Shown here piece by piece: positions 1 through 6,092 of a stretch of 12,823 bases of DNA; position 1 is the stretch's first letter, and the number at the start of each line of letters is the position of its first letter. A program made the position numbers and the translations under genes. Under the pieces are notes generated by a model. That model was not told where the DNA came from. It made no database searches and worked only from the letters and a program-made list of their open reading frames with translations. The DNA is from an uncultured Prevotella sp. (lineage in GTDB: Bacteria; Bacteroidota; Bacteroidia; Bacteroidales; Bacteroidaceae). The stretch covers positions 1-12,823 of the forward strand of contig CAAFRM010000234.1 in NCBI GenBank assembly GCA_900765465.1, in the 5' to 3' direction.

Positions 1-137
1 ACGAGAGAGTTTGTTGTACCGCTCATCGCAGACAATACGATGAAAGTTGGTTCACCTGATTCTGTAACCAAAGAGGCTACTCCCTTCATACGCTCTGGTG
101 AGCCTACAGAAGTACCTCCGAATTTCATTACCTTCAT
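1..137 (-). CDS. lysC: Aspartate kinase, N-terminal fragment (runs off the left edge)
   Basis: This catalyses ATP-dependent phosphorylation of L-aspartate, the first step towards lysine, threonine and methionine, in the cytoplasm. Only about 45 codons are visible. They begin MKVMKFGGTSVGS, with the KFGGTSVG nucleotide-binding signature of the amino-acid kinase fold, followed by a second conserved stretch ending VLSAMSGTTNSL. I start it at 137; a second in-frame ATG at 128 gives MKFGGTSVG and is a real alternative. No Bacteroidota-type promoter is visible in the 58 bp between it and ftsE, so it is probably read from the same transcript. The residues after the signature resemble stand-alone aspartokinases more than the fused aspartokinase-homoserine dehydrogenase, but the rest of the gene is needed to decide. 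The family call is firm; the isoform is inference. Confidence 0.88.
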   Translation of the reverse strand, partial: MKVMKFGGTSVGSPERMKGVASLVTESGEPTFIVLSAMSGTTNSL

Positions 138-195
138 AGTCGTAAAATTATATTAATGTTTAATTTTTATTGTTCTTTTGTTGCATTTTCCCCGT

Positions 196-912
196 TTAAT
201 TCTCCTCGCCATCTTCTGTCAGGTCGATGTGGTTGTACTCGTTGGTCACGTCGTGGAGTAAACCATCCTTGCAGCGATATACGATGCCAGGGAACTTGTC
301 GAGCATTGGGATGTTATGGGTTGTCATCACTACAGCTGTACCCTGCTTGGTGATATCCTTGAGCAGTCCCACAATGTTGCTGGCGGTCTCCGGGTCGAGA
401 TTTCCCGTAGGCTCATCGGCGATGATGATCTTCGGATTGTTGAGCAGGGCACGGGCGATGGCCACACGCTGCTGTTCTCCACCGGAGAGCTCGTGAGGCA
501 TCTTGTCGATTTTCTCTATCATGCCTACTTCGTTGAGCACTTCCTCGATGCGCTTGTCTCTGTCCTTCTTGTTTTTCCATTTGGTAGCCTTGAGCACGAA
601 CTCGAAGTTCTTGCGCACGCTGCGGTCGTGGAGCAACTGGAAGTCCTGGAAGATGATTCCCAGTTCCTTGCGTAGGGCTGGAATATCCTTGCGGCGGATG
701 GTCTTGAGGTCTCTGCCGAGGATTTCTGCCTTGTCGGTCTCACCCTCCACGAGGTCAAGCTCGCAGTAGAGGGTCTTCAGGAGTGAACTCTTTCCCGAGC
801 CCACTTTTCCGATAAGATAAGCGAACTCTCCTTCATCCACATGGAAGTTGATGCCCTTGAGCACGCACTTGTCGGCTTGGTATATGCTGACGTTTTGATA
901 ATCTATTAACAT
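196..912 (-). CDS. ftsE: Cell division ABC-type ATPase FtsE
   Basis: FtsE is the cytoplasmic ATPase that, with membrane protein FtsX, transmits cytokinesis signals across the inner membrane to peptidoglycan hydrolases. The 238-residue protein has a full ABC ATPase set: Walker A GKVGSGKS at about 35-42, Q-loop Gln at 89, signature LSGGE at 142-146, Walker B IIIADE at 162-167 and the switch His at 199. The segment after Walker B (PTGNLDP) and the size match the FtsE/LolD-type branch. An acidic C-terminal tail (about 225-238) follows the domain. AAAGGAG lies about 11 nt before the ATG, one of the few recognisable Shine-Dalgarno-like stretches here. It sits 102 bp after hisIE and before aspartate kinase, with no ftsX beside it. 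LolD-like or MacB-like ATPases cannot be excluded by sequence alone, but FtsE is the best fit. Confidence 0.87.
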   Translation of the reverse strand: MLIDYQNVSIYQADKCVLKGINFHVDEGEFAYLIGKVGSGKSSLLKTLYCELDLVEGETDKAEILGRDLKTIRRKDIPALRKELGIIFQDFQLLHDRSVRKNFEFVLKATKWKNKKDRDKRIEEVLNEVGMIEKIDKMPHELSGGEQQRVAIARALLNNPKIIIADEPTGNLDPETASNIVGLLKDITKQGTAVVMTTHNIPMLDKFPGIVYRCKDGLLHDVTNEYNHIDLTEDGEEN

Positions 913-1014
913 CCTAATTTTTTCTCCTTTATTTAATGTATTTGAAAGCTTTTGCCCTTTACCTTTCCCTTCGGCCGGTGACCGTTGGTTCAGGGCGTAT
1001 TGCCAATATCTTTT

Positions 1015-1662
1015 TTATTTCATTTCGCCCTTGCTCTTTGCTATGCGGCGCTTCTTGTCCCATTCCGGGTCGTGTCGCATCTGGAGCTCCTTTACTACAT
1101 CCTCGATTCGCAAGCCCTTGCTGGTAAGCAGTACGATGAGATGGTAGAGCAGGTCGGAACTCTCGTAGATGAGCTTGTCGTCGGTTCCATTTGTAGCTTC
1201 TATAACCGTCTCAATGGCTTCTTCTCCAACCTTTTGCGCCATCTTGTTCACGCCTTTCTTGAAGAGACTGGTGGTGTAGCTGCCCTCAGGCATCTCCTCG
1301 TGGCGCTTGTCGATGAAGTCCTGCAACTCAGTGAGGAAGAGGATAGGGTTCAGCGTATTCTCCTCAGCCCAGCAGGTATCGGTGCCTTTGTGGCAGGTAG
1401 GACCATCTGGATGAACCTTTACCAGGAAGGTGTCGTTGTCGCAGTCTATCTGAATGCTTACCAGATTGAGGAAGTTTCCTGAGGTCTCGCCCTTGGTCCA
1501 AAGACAGTTGCGAGAACGGCTCCAGAAAGTAACCTTCTTGGTTTGGATGGTTTTATCGTATGCTTCCTTGTTCATGAATCCCAGCATCAGGACATTCTTG
1601 GTTACGGCGTCCTGGATGATGGCAGGAACAAGTCCGCCCATTTTTTCAAAATCTATTTCCAT
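1015..1662 (-). CDS. hisIE: Bifunctional phosphoribosyl-AMP cyclohydrolase / phosphoribosyl-ATP pyrophosphatase
   Basis: This performs steps 2 and 3 of histidine biosynthesis: hydrolysis of phosphoribosyl-ATP to phosphoribosyl-AMP (HisE) and opening of the adenine ring (HisI). The 215-residue protein has the HisI domain at about 1-100, with TKGETSGNF at 56-64, the metal-binding DCDND at 73-77 and the Zn cysteines at 90 and 97. The HisE domain spans about 105-205, with GEEAIE at 146-151 and the acidic ESSDLLYH at 167-174. I use the ATG at 1662 (MEIDFEKMGG). An in-frame GTG at 1731 would add 23 residues that match nothing in the family and would run into the palindrome array upstream. It is separated from hisF by 150 bp, unusually wide for this operon. 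Confidence 0.95.
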   Translation of the reverse strand: MEIDFEKMGGLVPAIIQDAVTKNVLMLGFMNKEAYDKTIQTKKVTFWSRSRNCLWTKGETSGNFLNLVSIQIDCDNDTFLVKVHPDGPTCHKGTDTCWAEENTLNPILFLTELQDFIDKRHEEMPEGSYTTSLFKKGVNKMAQKVGEEAIETVIEATNGTDDKLIYESSDLLYHLIVLLTSKGLRIEDVVKELQMRHDPEWDKKRRIAKSKGEMK

Positions 1663-1707
1663 TTTATCTTTACAATTAATTGTTTTGCTTACTCCATTGC
1701 CAATCCG

Positions 1708-1720
1708 CCCTATCATAGGG
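1708..1720. repeat. Short inverted repeat in the hisF-hisIE spacer
   Basis: CCCTAT and ATAGGG flank a single base, giving a 13-bp inverted repeat about 46 bp upstream of the hisIE start. With a one-base centre it suits a protein-binding half-site pair better than an RNA hairpin. It lies just beyond the 22-bp array and could be part of the same control region. The structure is plain in the sequence; any role is a guess. Confidence 0.4.
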
Positions 1721-1724
1721 GAAT

Positions 1725-1812
1725 TATTCACTCTTAAGGAAAAATATATTTTCCCTTAAGGAAATCATTATTTTCCCTTAAGGGAAAAAATATCTAGCCT
1801 TAAGGCTCCGTT
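1725..1812. repeat. Four-unit 22-bp palindromic array (CTTAAG ladder)
   Basis: Four CTTAAG cores start at 1733, 1755, 1777 and 1799, exactly 22 bp apart. Each 22-bp unit starts with TAT, and the centre is a palindrome: units 2 and 3 share TATTTTCCCTTAAGG, and unit 3 extends to TTTTCCC-TTAA-GGGAAAA. Units 1 and 4 are more diverged in their flanks. The array fills the hisF-proximal part of the spacer and stops at the hisF stop codon. A 22-bp step is close to two helical turns, so all cores face nearly the same side of the DNA. As RNA, each unit could form a small hairpin with a UUAA loop. Possible roles are a regulator-binding array, serial RNA hairpins between hisF and hisIE, or a neutral tandem repeat. 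Confidence 0.85.
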
Positions 1813-2592
1813 TTACAACCTGACGTTGATGCCTTCTTTTCGGAGGTAATTTTTCAGGTCAGGTATGGCGATTTCACCGAAGTGGAAGACGCTGGCTGCC
1901 AGTGCTGCATCTGCCTTTCCCAGGGTGAAGGCATCGCGGAAATGTTCCATCTTGCCAGCTCCACCCGATGCAATGATAGGAATGCTTACTTCCTCTGCAA
2001 GGTGGGCGAGGGCTTCATTGGCAAAGCCCTGCTTCACACCATCGTGGTCCATACTGGTGAAGAGTATCTCGCCGGCACCACGGTCGGCAACTTCTCTTGC
2101 CCAATCAAACAGATCGAGTTCTACACGTTCTCTTCCGCCCTTCACGTAGCAATGCCAGCCGTCAGGATCGAGACGGGCATCGATGGCGCAGACGCAGACC
2201 TGTGATCCGTAATGGTTGGCTATCTCGTTGATGAGCTCCGGATGCCGGATGGCTGCACTGTTGATACTAACCTTGTCGGCGCCTGCATTGAGGAGTCGAT
2301 CTACATCCTTCAGCTCGTTGATGCCGCCACCCACGGTAAACGGGATATTGATTTCGGCAGCTACGCGAGTTACCATATCTGTAAAGGTCTTGCGCTCTTC
2401 GAAGCTAGCTGTGATGTCAAGGAATACGAGTTCATCGGCACCTGCATCGCTATAGGCCTTGCCCAGTTCTACCGGGTCGCCTGCGCTTCTCAGGTTCACG
2501 AAGTTCGTTCCCTTCACGGTCTCTCCGTTTTTCACGTCAAGACAAGGGACGATTCGCTTTGCCAAACCTTTGTTACTTTGAACTTTGACCAT
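1813..2592 (-). CDS. hisF: Imidazole glycerol phosphate synthase, cyclase subunit HisF
   Basis: HisF takes ammonia from HisH and converts PRFAR into imidazole glycerol phosphate and AICAR, linking histidine and purine synthesis. The 259-residue frame is a (beta/alpha)8 barrel. The catalytic aspartates correspond to D19 (in PCLDV) and D138 (in AIDAR), with VGGG at 87-90 and ASGGAG late in the barrel. These sit eight residues later than D11/D130 of the Thermotoga enzyme, so the N-terminus carries an eight-residue extension (MVKVQSNK). That extension is encoded by the heptamer array. The family's usual start, MLAKR, is replaced by GLAKR. An alternative start is TTG at 2565, which would give a near-normal N-terminus. 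Its 5' end abuts the hisA stop (19 bp gap). Confidence 0.95.
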   Translation of the reverse strand: MVKVQSNKGLAKRIVPCLDVKNGETVKGTNFVNLRSAGDPVELGKAYSDAGADELVFLDITASFEERKTFTDMVTRVAAEINIPFTVGGGINELKDVDRLLNAGADKVSINSAAIRHPELINEIANHYGSQVCVCAIDARLDPDGWHCYVKGGRERVELDLFDWAREVADRGAGEILFTSMDHDGVKQGFANEALAHLAEEVSIPIIASGGAGKMEHFRDAFTLGKADAALAASVFHFGEIAIPDLKNYLRKEGINVRL

Positions 2593-2614
2593 TGAACATT
2601 GAACTTTATGATTA
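2573..2614 (-). repeat. 42-bp heptamer element at the hisA-hisF junction (copy A)
   Basis: Read on the minus strand this is TAATCAT followed by five tandem 7-mers of the type AAAGTTC/AATGTTC, the last being AAAGTAA. It is identical to the element at 8708-8749 at 39 of 42 positions; the three differences are consecutive and lie in the third heptamer (AATGGTC here, AACTTTC there). The first three bases are the hisA stop codon, and the third heptamer contains the annotated hisF ATG. From 2599 to 2573 it also holds an eight-codon open frame, MFNGQSSK-stop. Role unknown. Confidence 0.85.
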
Positions 2615-3328
2615 CTTAACTCCTAACTTTTCTACATCAATCTTACCCTCGTAGAATGCCTTGCCGAAGACTACAGCTGGGATGCCGGCGGCTTCCAGTT
2701 CCTCGATGTCTTCATTGCAGCTCACTCCGCCCGAAGCGATGAGGTGAAGCTGAGGGTAGGCTGCCATTACCTCTTTATATAGTTCGATGGCAGGACCCTG
2801 CAGGGTGCCATCCTTGCTGATTTCTGTGCAGAGCACATAGCGCACACCCTTGTCGATGTATTTCTTGAGGAAGGGGAGGAGGTCTTCTGAAGAATCCTCT
2901 TTCCATCCATTGATAGAAATCTTGCCGTTTCTTACATCGGCTCCGAGGATAAGCTTGTCGGCACCATATTTATCTATCCACTCCATAAAGAGGTCGGGAT
3001 TGGTAACGGCGATGCTGCCTATGGTTACCATACTGGCTCCTGCAGCGAATGCCTTCTCGATGTCTTCCCCGGTCTTGATACCGCCTCCGAAATCTACTGT
3101 CAGATTCGTTTCGGTGGTAATCGCCTTCAGTACAGCATCATTTACGATGTGTTTCGACTTGGCTCCGTCCAGATCCACTACGTGGAGTCGCTTGAATCCC
3201 AGCTGCTCGAAGTCTTTGGCTACTTCAGCCGGATTGTCGTTATAGACCTTCTTCTGGTCGTAATCGCCTTTTGTCAGGCGAACGCACTGGCCATTTATCA
3301 AGTCGATGGCAGGAATTAATTCTATCAT
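2612..3328 (-). CDS. hisA: ProFAR isomerase (phosphoribosylformimino-AICAR-P isomerase) HisA
   Basis: HisA catalyses the Amadori rearrangement of ProFAR to PRFAR, the substrate of HisF/HisH. The 238-residue (beta/alpha)8 barrel has the usual length. Catalytic aspartates are D9 (in PAIDLING) and D131 (in GADVRNGKI); phosphate-binding loops include DFGGGIK at about 79-85, and ASGGVS lies near 200. EISKDGTLQGP matches the conserved loop that separates HisA from HisF. The start at 3328 gives MIELIPAIDL, the standard N-terminus. It lies 13 bp after hisH, indicating co-transcription, and its stop codon forms the first bases of the heptamer element. Confidence 0.96.
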   Translation of the reverse strand: MIELIPAIDLINGQCVRLTKGDYDQKKVYNDNPAEVAKDFEQLGFKRLHVVDLDGAKSKHIVNDAVLKAITTETNLTVDFGGGIKTGEDIEKAFAAGASMVTIGSIAVTNPDLFMEWIDKYGADKLILGADVRNGKISINGWKEDSSEDLLPFLKKYIDKGVRYVLCTEISKDGTLQGPAIELYKEVMAAYPQLHLIASGGVSCNEDIEELEAAGIPAVVFGKAFYEGKIDVEKLGVK

Positions 3329-3341
3329 ATTTCTTTTATTG

Positions 3342-3977
3342 CTATTTTATTTCCAGGAAGTTCTTTAAAATCTGTTCTCCTACCTTTCCGCTCTTTTCAG
3401 GATGGAACTGGCAGGTATAGAAGTTGTCTTTGTGGAGCGATGCGCTGTAAGGCAGAATGTAATCAGCCTTGGCGATGGTCTCCTCGCAGAGTGGCACATA
3501 GTAGCTGTGCACGAAATAGGAGTAGGGATGCTGCAGGGCTTCTCCCATAGCTGCATCTGCTGCATCTGCTCTGTTTCCGAATCCCTTGAAAAGCTCCGTC
3601 TTCAGATCGTATATCTCGTTCCATCCCATAGCTGGTACCTTGTCTTCGTGCTTCTGCGGCTGGAATCGCTTCACGTCCACATCGAAGATGCCGATGCAAT
3701 CTACATCGCCTTCTTCCGAATGTCGGCACAGGAGCTGCTGTCCCACGCAAATGCCCAATACGGGTTGCTTGAGATTCTTGATCACCTGATCCAGCTGGTG
3801 AGCCTTGAGATACTCCATGGCTTCCCTTGCCTGACCCTGACCTGGAAACAGCACGCGGTCTGCCTTCTGGAGCATTTCGGCATCATCAGTGAGTACTGGT
3901 TCTATGCCCAAACGCTTCATAGCGTTGACTACGGAATAGATATTTCCGGCATTGTATTTTACGATTGCTACATCCAT
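3342..3977 (-). CDS. hisH: Imidazole glycerol phosphate synthase, glutaminase subunit HisH
   Basis: HisH is the class I glutamine amidotransferase that hydrolyses glutamine and channels ammonia to HisF. The 211-residue protein carries the triad: nucleophile C77 in GICVGQQLL, and H192 and E194 in QFHPEKSGKVG. The oxyanion-loop region reads PGQGQAREAM at 45-54 where many homologues have PGVG. A small Ala/Asp-rich insert (RADAADAAM, 136-144) precedes the conserved YFVHSYY. It is encoded by a 9-nt tandem repeat at 3550-3567 and looks like a local expansion on the surface. It is the first gene of this his unit, and the promoter at 4050-4083 serves it. HisG, D, C and B are not in the window. Confidence 0.95.
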   Translation of the reverse strand: MDVAIVKYNAGNIYSVVNAMKRLGIEPVLTDDAEMLQKADRVLFPGQGQAREAMEYLKAHQLDQVIKNLKQPVLGICVGQQLLCRHSEEGDVDCIGIFDVDVKRFQPQKHEDKVPAMGWNEIYDLKTELFKGFGNRADAADAAMGEALQHPYSYFVHSYYVPLCEETIAKADYILPYSASLHKDNFYTCQFHPEKSGKVGEQILKNFLEIK

Positions 3978-4049
3978 AACCTAACGTAATTCTTCTGTTT
4001 TTTTGTACGTATCGGGAGTATTGGTCCCACGTATTGCTAATTTCTGTTG

Positions 4050-4083
4050 CAAAGGTACACATTTTCTTTCAATCTAACGAAAA
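4050..4083 (-). promoter_or_regulatory. Bacteroidota-type promoter for hisH-hisA-hisF-hisIE
   Basis: On the minus strand TACCTTTG (4057-4050) matches the -7 consensus TAnnTTTG. A T-rich TTTTCG (4083-4078) sits 20 nt upstream in the -33 place. Transcription would begin near 4043, leaving a leader of about 65 nt. The leader contains a possible hairpin (ACGTGGGA with TCCC and ACGT, with a bulge) but no run of histidine codons, so a classic his attenuator peptide is not seen. The 90 bases between this promoter and the terminator at 4164 are AT-rich and show no gene. Confidence 0.65.
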
Positions 4084-4163
4084 TATTAGCAAAAAGATTA
4101 CTATATCGCTATGATTTCTTGCAGAAAGTAAGAATTATTGGTATATTTATACGTGTTTATCAG

Positions 4164-4205
4164 TAAAAAAAGGGTTAGAGTAAGATTTTTCCTACTCTAA
4201 CCCTT
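4164..4205 (-). terminator. Intrinsic terminator of the FHA gene
   Basis: The 13-bp perfect arms AAGGGTTAGAGTA (4170-4182) and its complement (4193-4205) enclose a 10-nt loop. On the minus strand the hairpin is followed by a T-tract (the A run at 4164-4169). It lies 30 bp after the stop of the zinc-ribbon/FHA gene and insulates the his promoter from it. Confidence 0.93.
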
Positions 4206-4234
4206 GATTTTATTTCAACTTGTTATTTTACACA

Positions 4235-4768
4235 TTATTCCTCCTCGCTGTCTGCCGTGCGGAGGATGATGCTGGTGGCTCCGATGGTGAAGAGGGTGCC
4301 GTCTTCGATGACACGGCGCTCACGGTCGCCCAGGATTTCGTTATCTACGAAGGTGCCGGTGTAGCTAGGACCATCGCGCAGCACATATTTCAATTTTCCT
4401 TTCTTGTCGCGGCTTACATTGATTACGCAGTGGTTCATATCTACACTCGGATCTACGGTCTCGATAGGGCAGTTGATGCCACTGTTCTTCATATATCTTC
4501 CGATGACGTTGTCGCCCATCTGCAAAGGGATGACCTGCTTGTAGGCGAATACGTTTTCGATAACAACGATGGAGCCTACGCCATTCTCATTGGCATTTTC
4601 ATCAATCTGTTCTTCCTTGCGGGTTTCGCGAAGTTTGGAAACGCCCATACGGATGCCAAACTGCTTATTGCAATTCGGACAAACGAAGACCAGACTCTGG
4701 CCTGCCTCGTATTTGGTTTCGTCGAACGTGATGAAATTATCGCATTTAGGGCAACGTACTCTTTTCAT
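4235..4768 (-). CDS. Zinc-ribbon plus FHA domain protein
   Basis: This is a 177-residue cytoplasmic protein with two modules. The N-terminal zinc ribbon (about 1-40) has CPKC at 6-9 and CPNC at 30-33, resembling the MJ0042/zinc_ribbon_5 finger. After a charged linker (about 45-65), the C-terminal FHA domain (about 66-172) shows the family marks: GR at 90-91, Ser108 and the NH pair at 112-113, TGTFVDN at 137-143, and DGTLFTIG near the end. FHA domains normally bind phosphothreonine peptides, so a signalling or scaffold role is reasonable, but no kinase gene is in the window. No signal peptide or membrane segment. It follows the HU/SPOR gene by 47 bp on the same strand and ends in a strong terminator, so the two are probably co-transcribed. 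Partner unknown. Confidence 0.85.
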   Translation of the reverse strand: MKRVRCPKCDNFITFDETKYEAGQSLVFVCPNCNKQFGIRMGVSKLRETRKEEQIDENANENGVGSIVVIENVFAYKQVIPLQMGDNVIGRYMKNSGINCPIETVDPSVDMNHCVINVSRDKKGKLKYVLRDGPSYTGTFVDNEILGDRERRVIEDGTLFTIGATSIILRTADSEEE

Positions 4769-4815
4769 ATCTATTTTTTCTTTCCTTGATTTCTTTCTAT
4801 ATATAATAATGTATA

Positions 4816-5916
4816 CTACTCCTTTACCTTTGTAATCCAGCCATCAGTGAAAGCCTCGTTGGTATGGAGTCGGTTGAGGGTGTTATATGCCTCGCTCTCA
4901 GAGCGGTAGCTGCCATAAATCACCTTTACGTTGTTGTCTGTAATCAGCACTCTTGCCTCCTTGAAGCCCTTGCCCTGCAAGTATTCCACATAGCTGGCTG
5001 CATTGCGTTTGGTCACGCGGCTTGCCAATACGATGCTGTAATAAGAGGCTGTTGGAGTAGCAATTTCTCTATCCTGTGCCATTGCCGGAGTTTTTTCTGC
5101 CTTGTCAGTAGGAGTGGTCTCCATCAGCTTCGGTTCATCAGTAGGGAGCAGCAGCTCATTGCTTTTTACCGGAGTTATCTCCTTAGGCATGATGCGGGTG
5201 AGCATCCCTGTATCAATCTGGCTCTTCTCGATAGTAGGACTTCCGAGCGGAGTAGAGATGGTGAAGAAGGCGATGAGGGCGATGCAGGCTGCTGCCATGT
5301 TGCGCAGCCAGCTCTTCTTGATGCTTATGAATTCAGCCTTTTCCTCTTCTTCCTCTTCTTCTGCGATGAATACCGAATTGTTGGCTGGAGCTGCAGGAAC
5401 TTCTGTCTCGTTTTTAACTGGCTGTTCCTCCTTGGCAAGATTTACAGTCATTGCCACGTTTTGATTCTCGTTCTGCTGTTCTGCGTTGTTGATCTGTGCG
5501 ATAGGAAGCATGTCGAAACCGCCCAAACCATAGAAGTCTGGAGTAAGAATGCCTGCCTCGCATGGCTCGAAACTGATGTTGCCATCCTCGTTGAGGAAGA
5601 GCATACCGATATTTTCTATTTCGAATTTACCTTCGTTTTCCAATGATTGTCTGATTTCAACTACCTCATCCTCAATACGGCGCAATGCCTCAGGGTAGCT
5701 GATATCGTAAGTCTCCACGTACGAGAGTGCGAGGAGAGAATCATTCATCGTGAGCTGTGGATTGAATCCTACAGTTCTCAGCGGTGGCAAAAACATATTG
5801 TCTCTGCCATCGTAACGTGCATCTACATGATGAGCCATAAATCCACCAAAACCTGGTACGATTACACAATCGTTGCTCAAGAGTAGAATTTCTATATGTC
5901 GGTTAATTTCTATCAC
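4816..5916 (-). CDS. HU-CCDC81-like and SPOR domain membrane protein
   Basis: This 366-residue protein has parts on both sides of the inner membrane. Residues 1-135 resemble the HU-like domains described in CCDC81-type bacterial proteins: the start is MIEINRHIEILLLSNDCVIVPG, then FGGF at 23-26 and a second half with FEIENIGMLF near 98-107. A low-complexity linker (140-200) includes seven glutamates at about 186-192. One hydrophobic helix (about 205-221) follows KKSW, predicting the N-terminus inside and the C-terminus in the periplasm. A Thr/Pro-rich spacer leads to a C-terminal SPOR domain (about 290-364, SYYSIVLAS ... VIYGSYRSESEAYNTLNRL). SPOR domains bind denuded septal peptidoglycan, so a link to division is likely; DNA binding by the HU-like part is only inferred. 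First gene of a two-gene unit. Confidence 0.85.
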   Translation of the reverse strand: MIEINRHIEILLLSNDCVIVPGFGGFMAHHVDARYDGRDNMFLPPLRTVGFNPQLTMNDSLLALSYVETYDISYPEALRRIEDEVVEIRQSLENEGKFEIENIGMLFLNEDGNISFEPCEAGILTPDFYGLGGFDMLPIAQINNAEQQNENQNVAMTVNLAKEEQPVKNETEVPAAPANNSVFIAEEEEEEEKAEFISIKKSWLRNMAAACIALIAFFTISTPLGSPTIEKSQIDTGMLTRIMPKEITPVKSNELLLPTDEPKLMETTPTDKAEKTPAMAQDREIATPTASYYSIVLASRVTKRNAASYVEYLQGKGFKEARVLITDNNVKVIYGSYRSESEAYNTLNRLHTNEAFTDGWITKVKE

Positions 5917-5953
5917 GTCTAAATGTTTATCTTCTTTTTCTGAATATCTTTTG

Positions 5954-5985
5954 CAAAGGTACGGCTTTTTTGGGAATTGGACAAC
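5954..5985 (-). promoter_or_regulatory. Bacteroidota-type promoter for the HU/SPOR-FHA unit
   Basis: On the minus strand TACCTTTG (5961-5954) matches TAnnTTTG, with GTTG (5985-5982), a 3/4 match to TTTG, 20 nt upstream. The start would fall near 5947, about 30 nt before the HU/SPOR ATG. The surrounding GTACCTTTGCAA is the same 12-mer seen in the his promoter. It is back-to-back with the rfbC promoter. Confidence 0.65.
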
Positions 5986-6032
5986 TATTTTAAGGGAAAT
6001 TTTCGTTAGGAGTGATAAAAAGTTTAATTTGT

Positions 6033-6063
6033 TTTGTCATATCGCCAAAAAGTATTATCTTTG
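6033..6063 (+). promoter_or_regulatory. Bacteroidota-type promoter for rfbC
   Basis: TTTG (6033-6036), a 19-nt spacer, then TATCTTTG (6056-6063) is a full match to the Bacteroidota consensus. It sits 29 bp before the rfbC ATG, giving a leader of roughly 20-25 nt. No clear Shine-Dalgarno is present, only the A-rich leader common in this phylum. Confidence 0.75.
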
Positions 6064-6092
6064 CCACTAAAAAATAGAACAAGTATATAGCA

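Noticed and set aside
1663..1731. GTG start extending HisIE by 23 residues
   Set aside because: The added residues match nothing in the family and are read from the spacer and palindrome unit 1; MEIDFEKMGG at 1662 is the natural start.
1725..1812. The 22-bp array as a CRISPR array or intrinsic terminator
   Set aside because: There are no spacers of CRISPR length and no cas genes, and the units are contiguous. The hairpins have short stems and, except for unit 3, no direct T-tract, so a terminator is not supported.
3978..4043. A his leader peptide or attenuator upstream of hisH
   Set aside because: No short frame with a run of histidine codons is present; the one possible hairpin has a three-base bulge and no alternative partner.
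4220..4789. Long plus-strand open frame of 189 codons opposite the FHA gene
   Set aside because: It is a shadow of the zinc-ribbon/FHA gene, which has clear domain motifs, a terminator and an operon partner; the plus-strand product shows no recognisable family.
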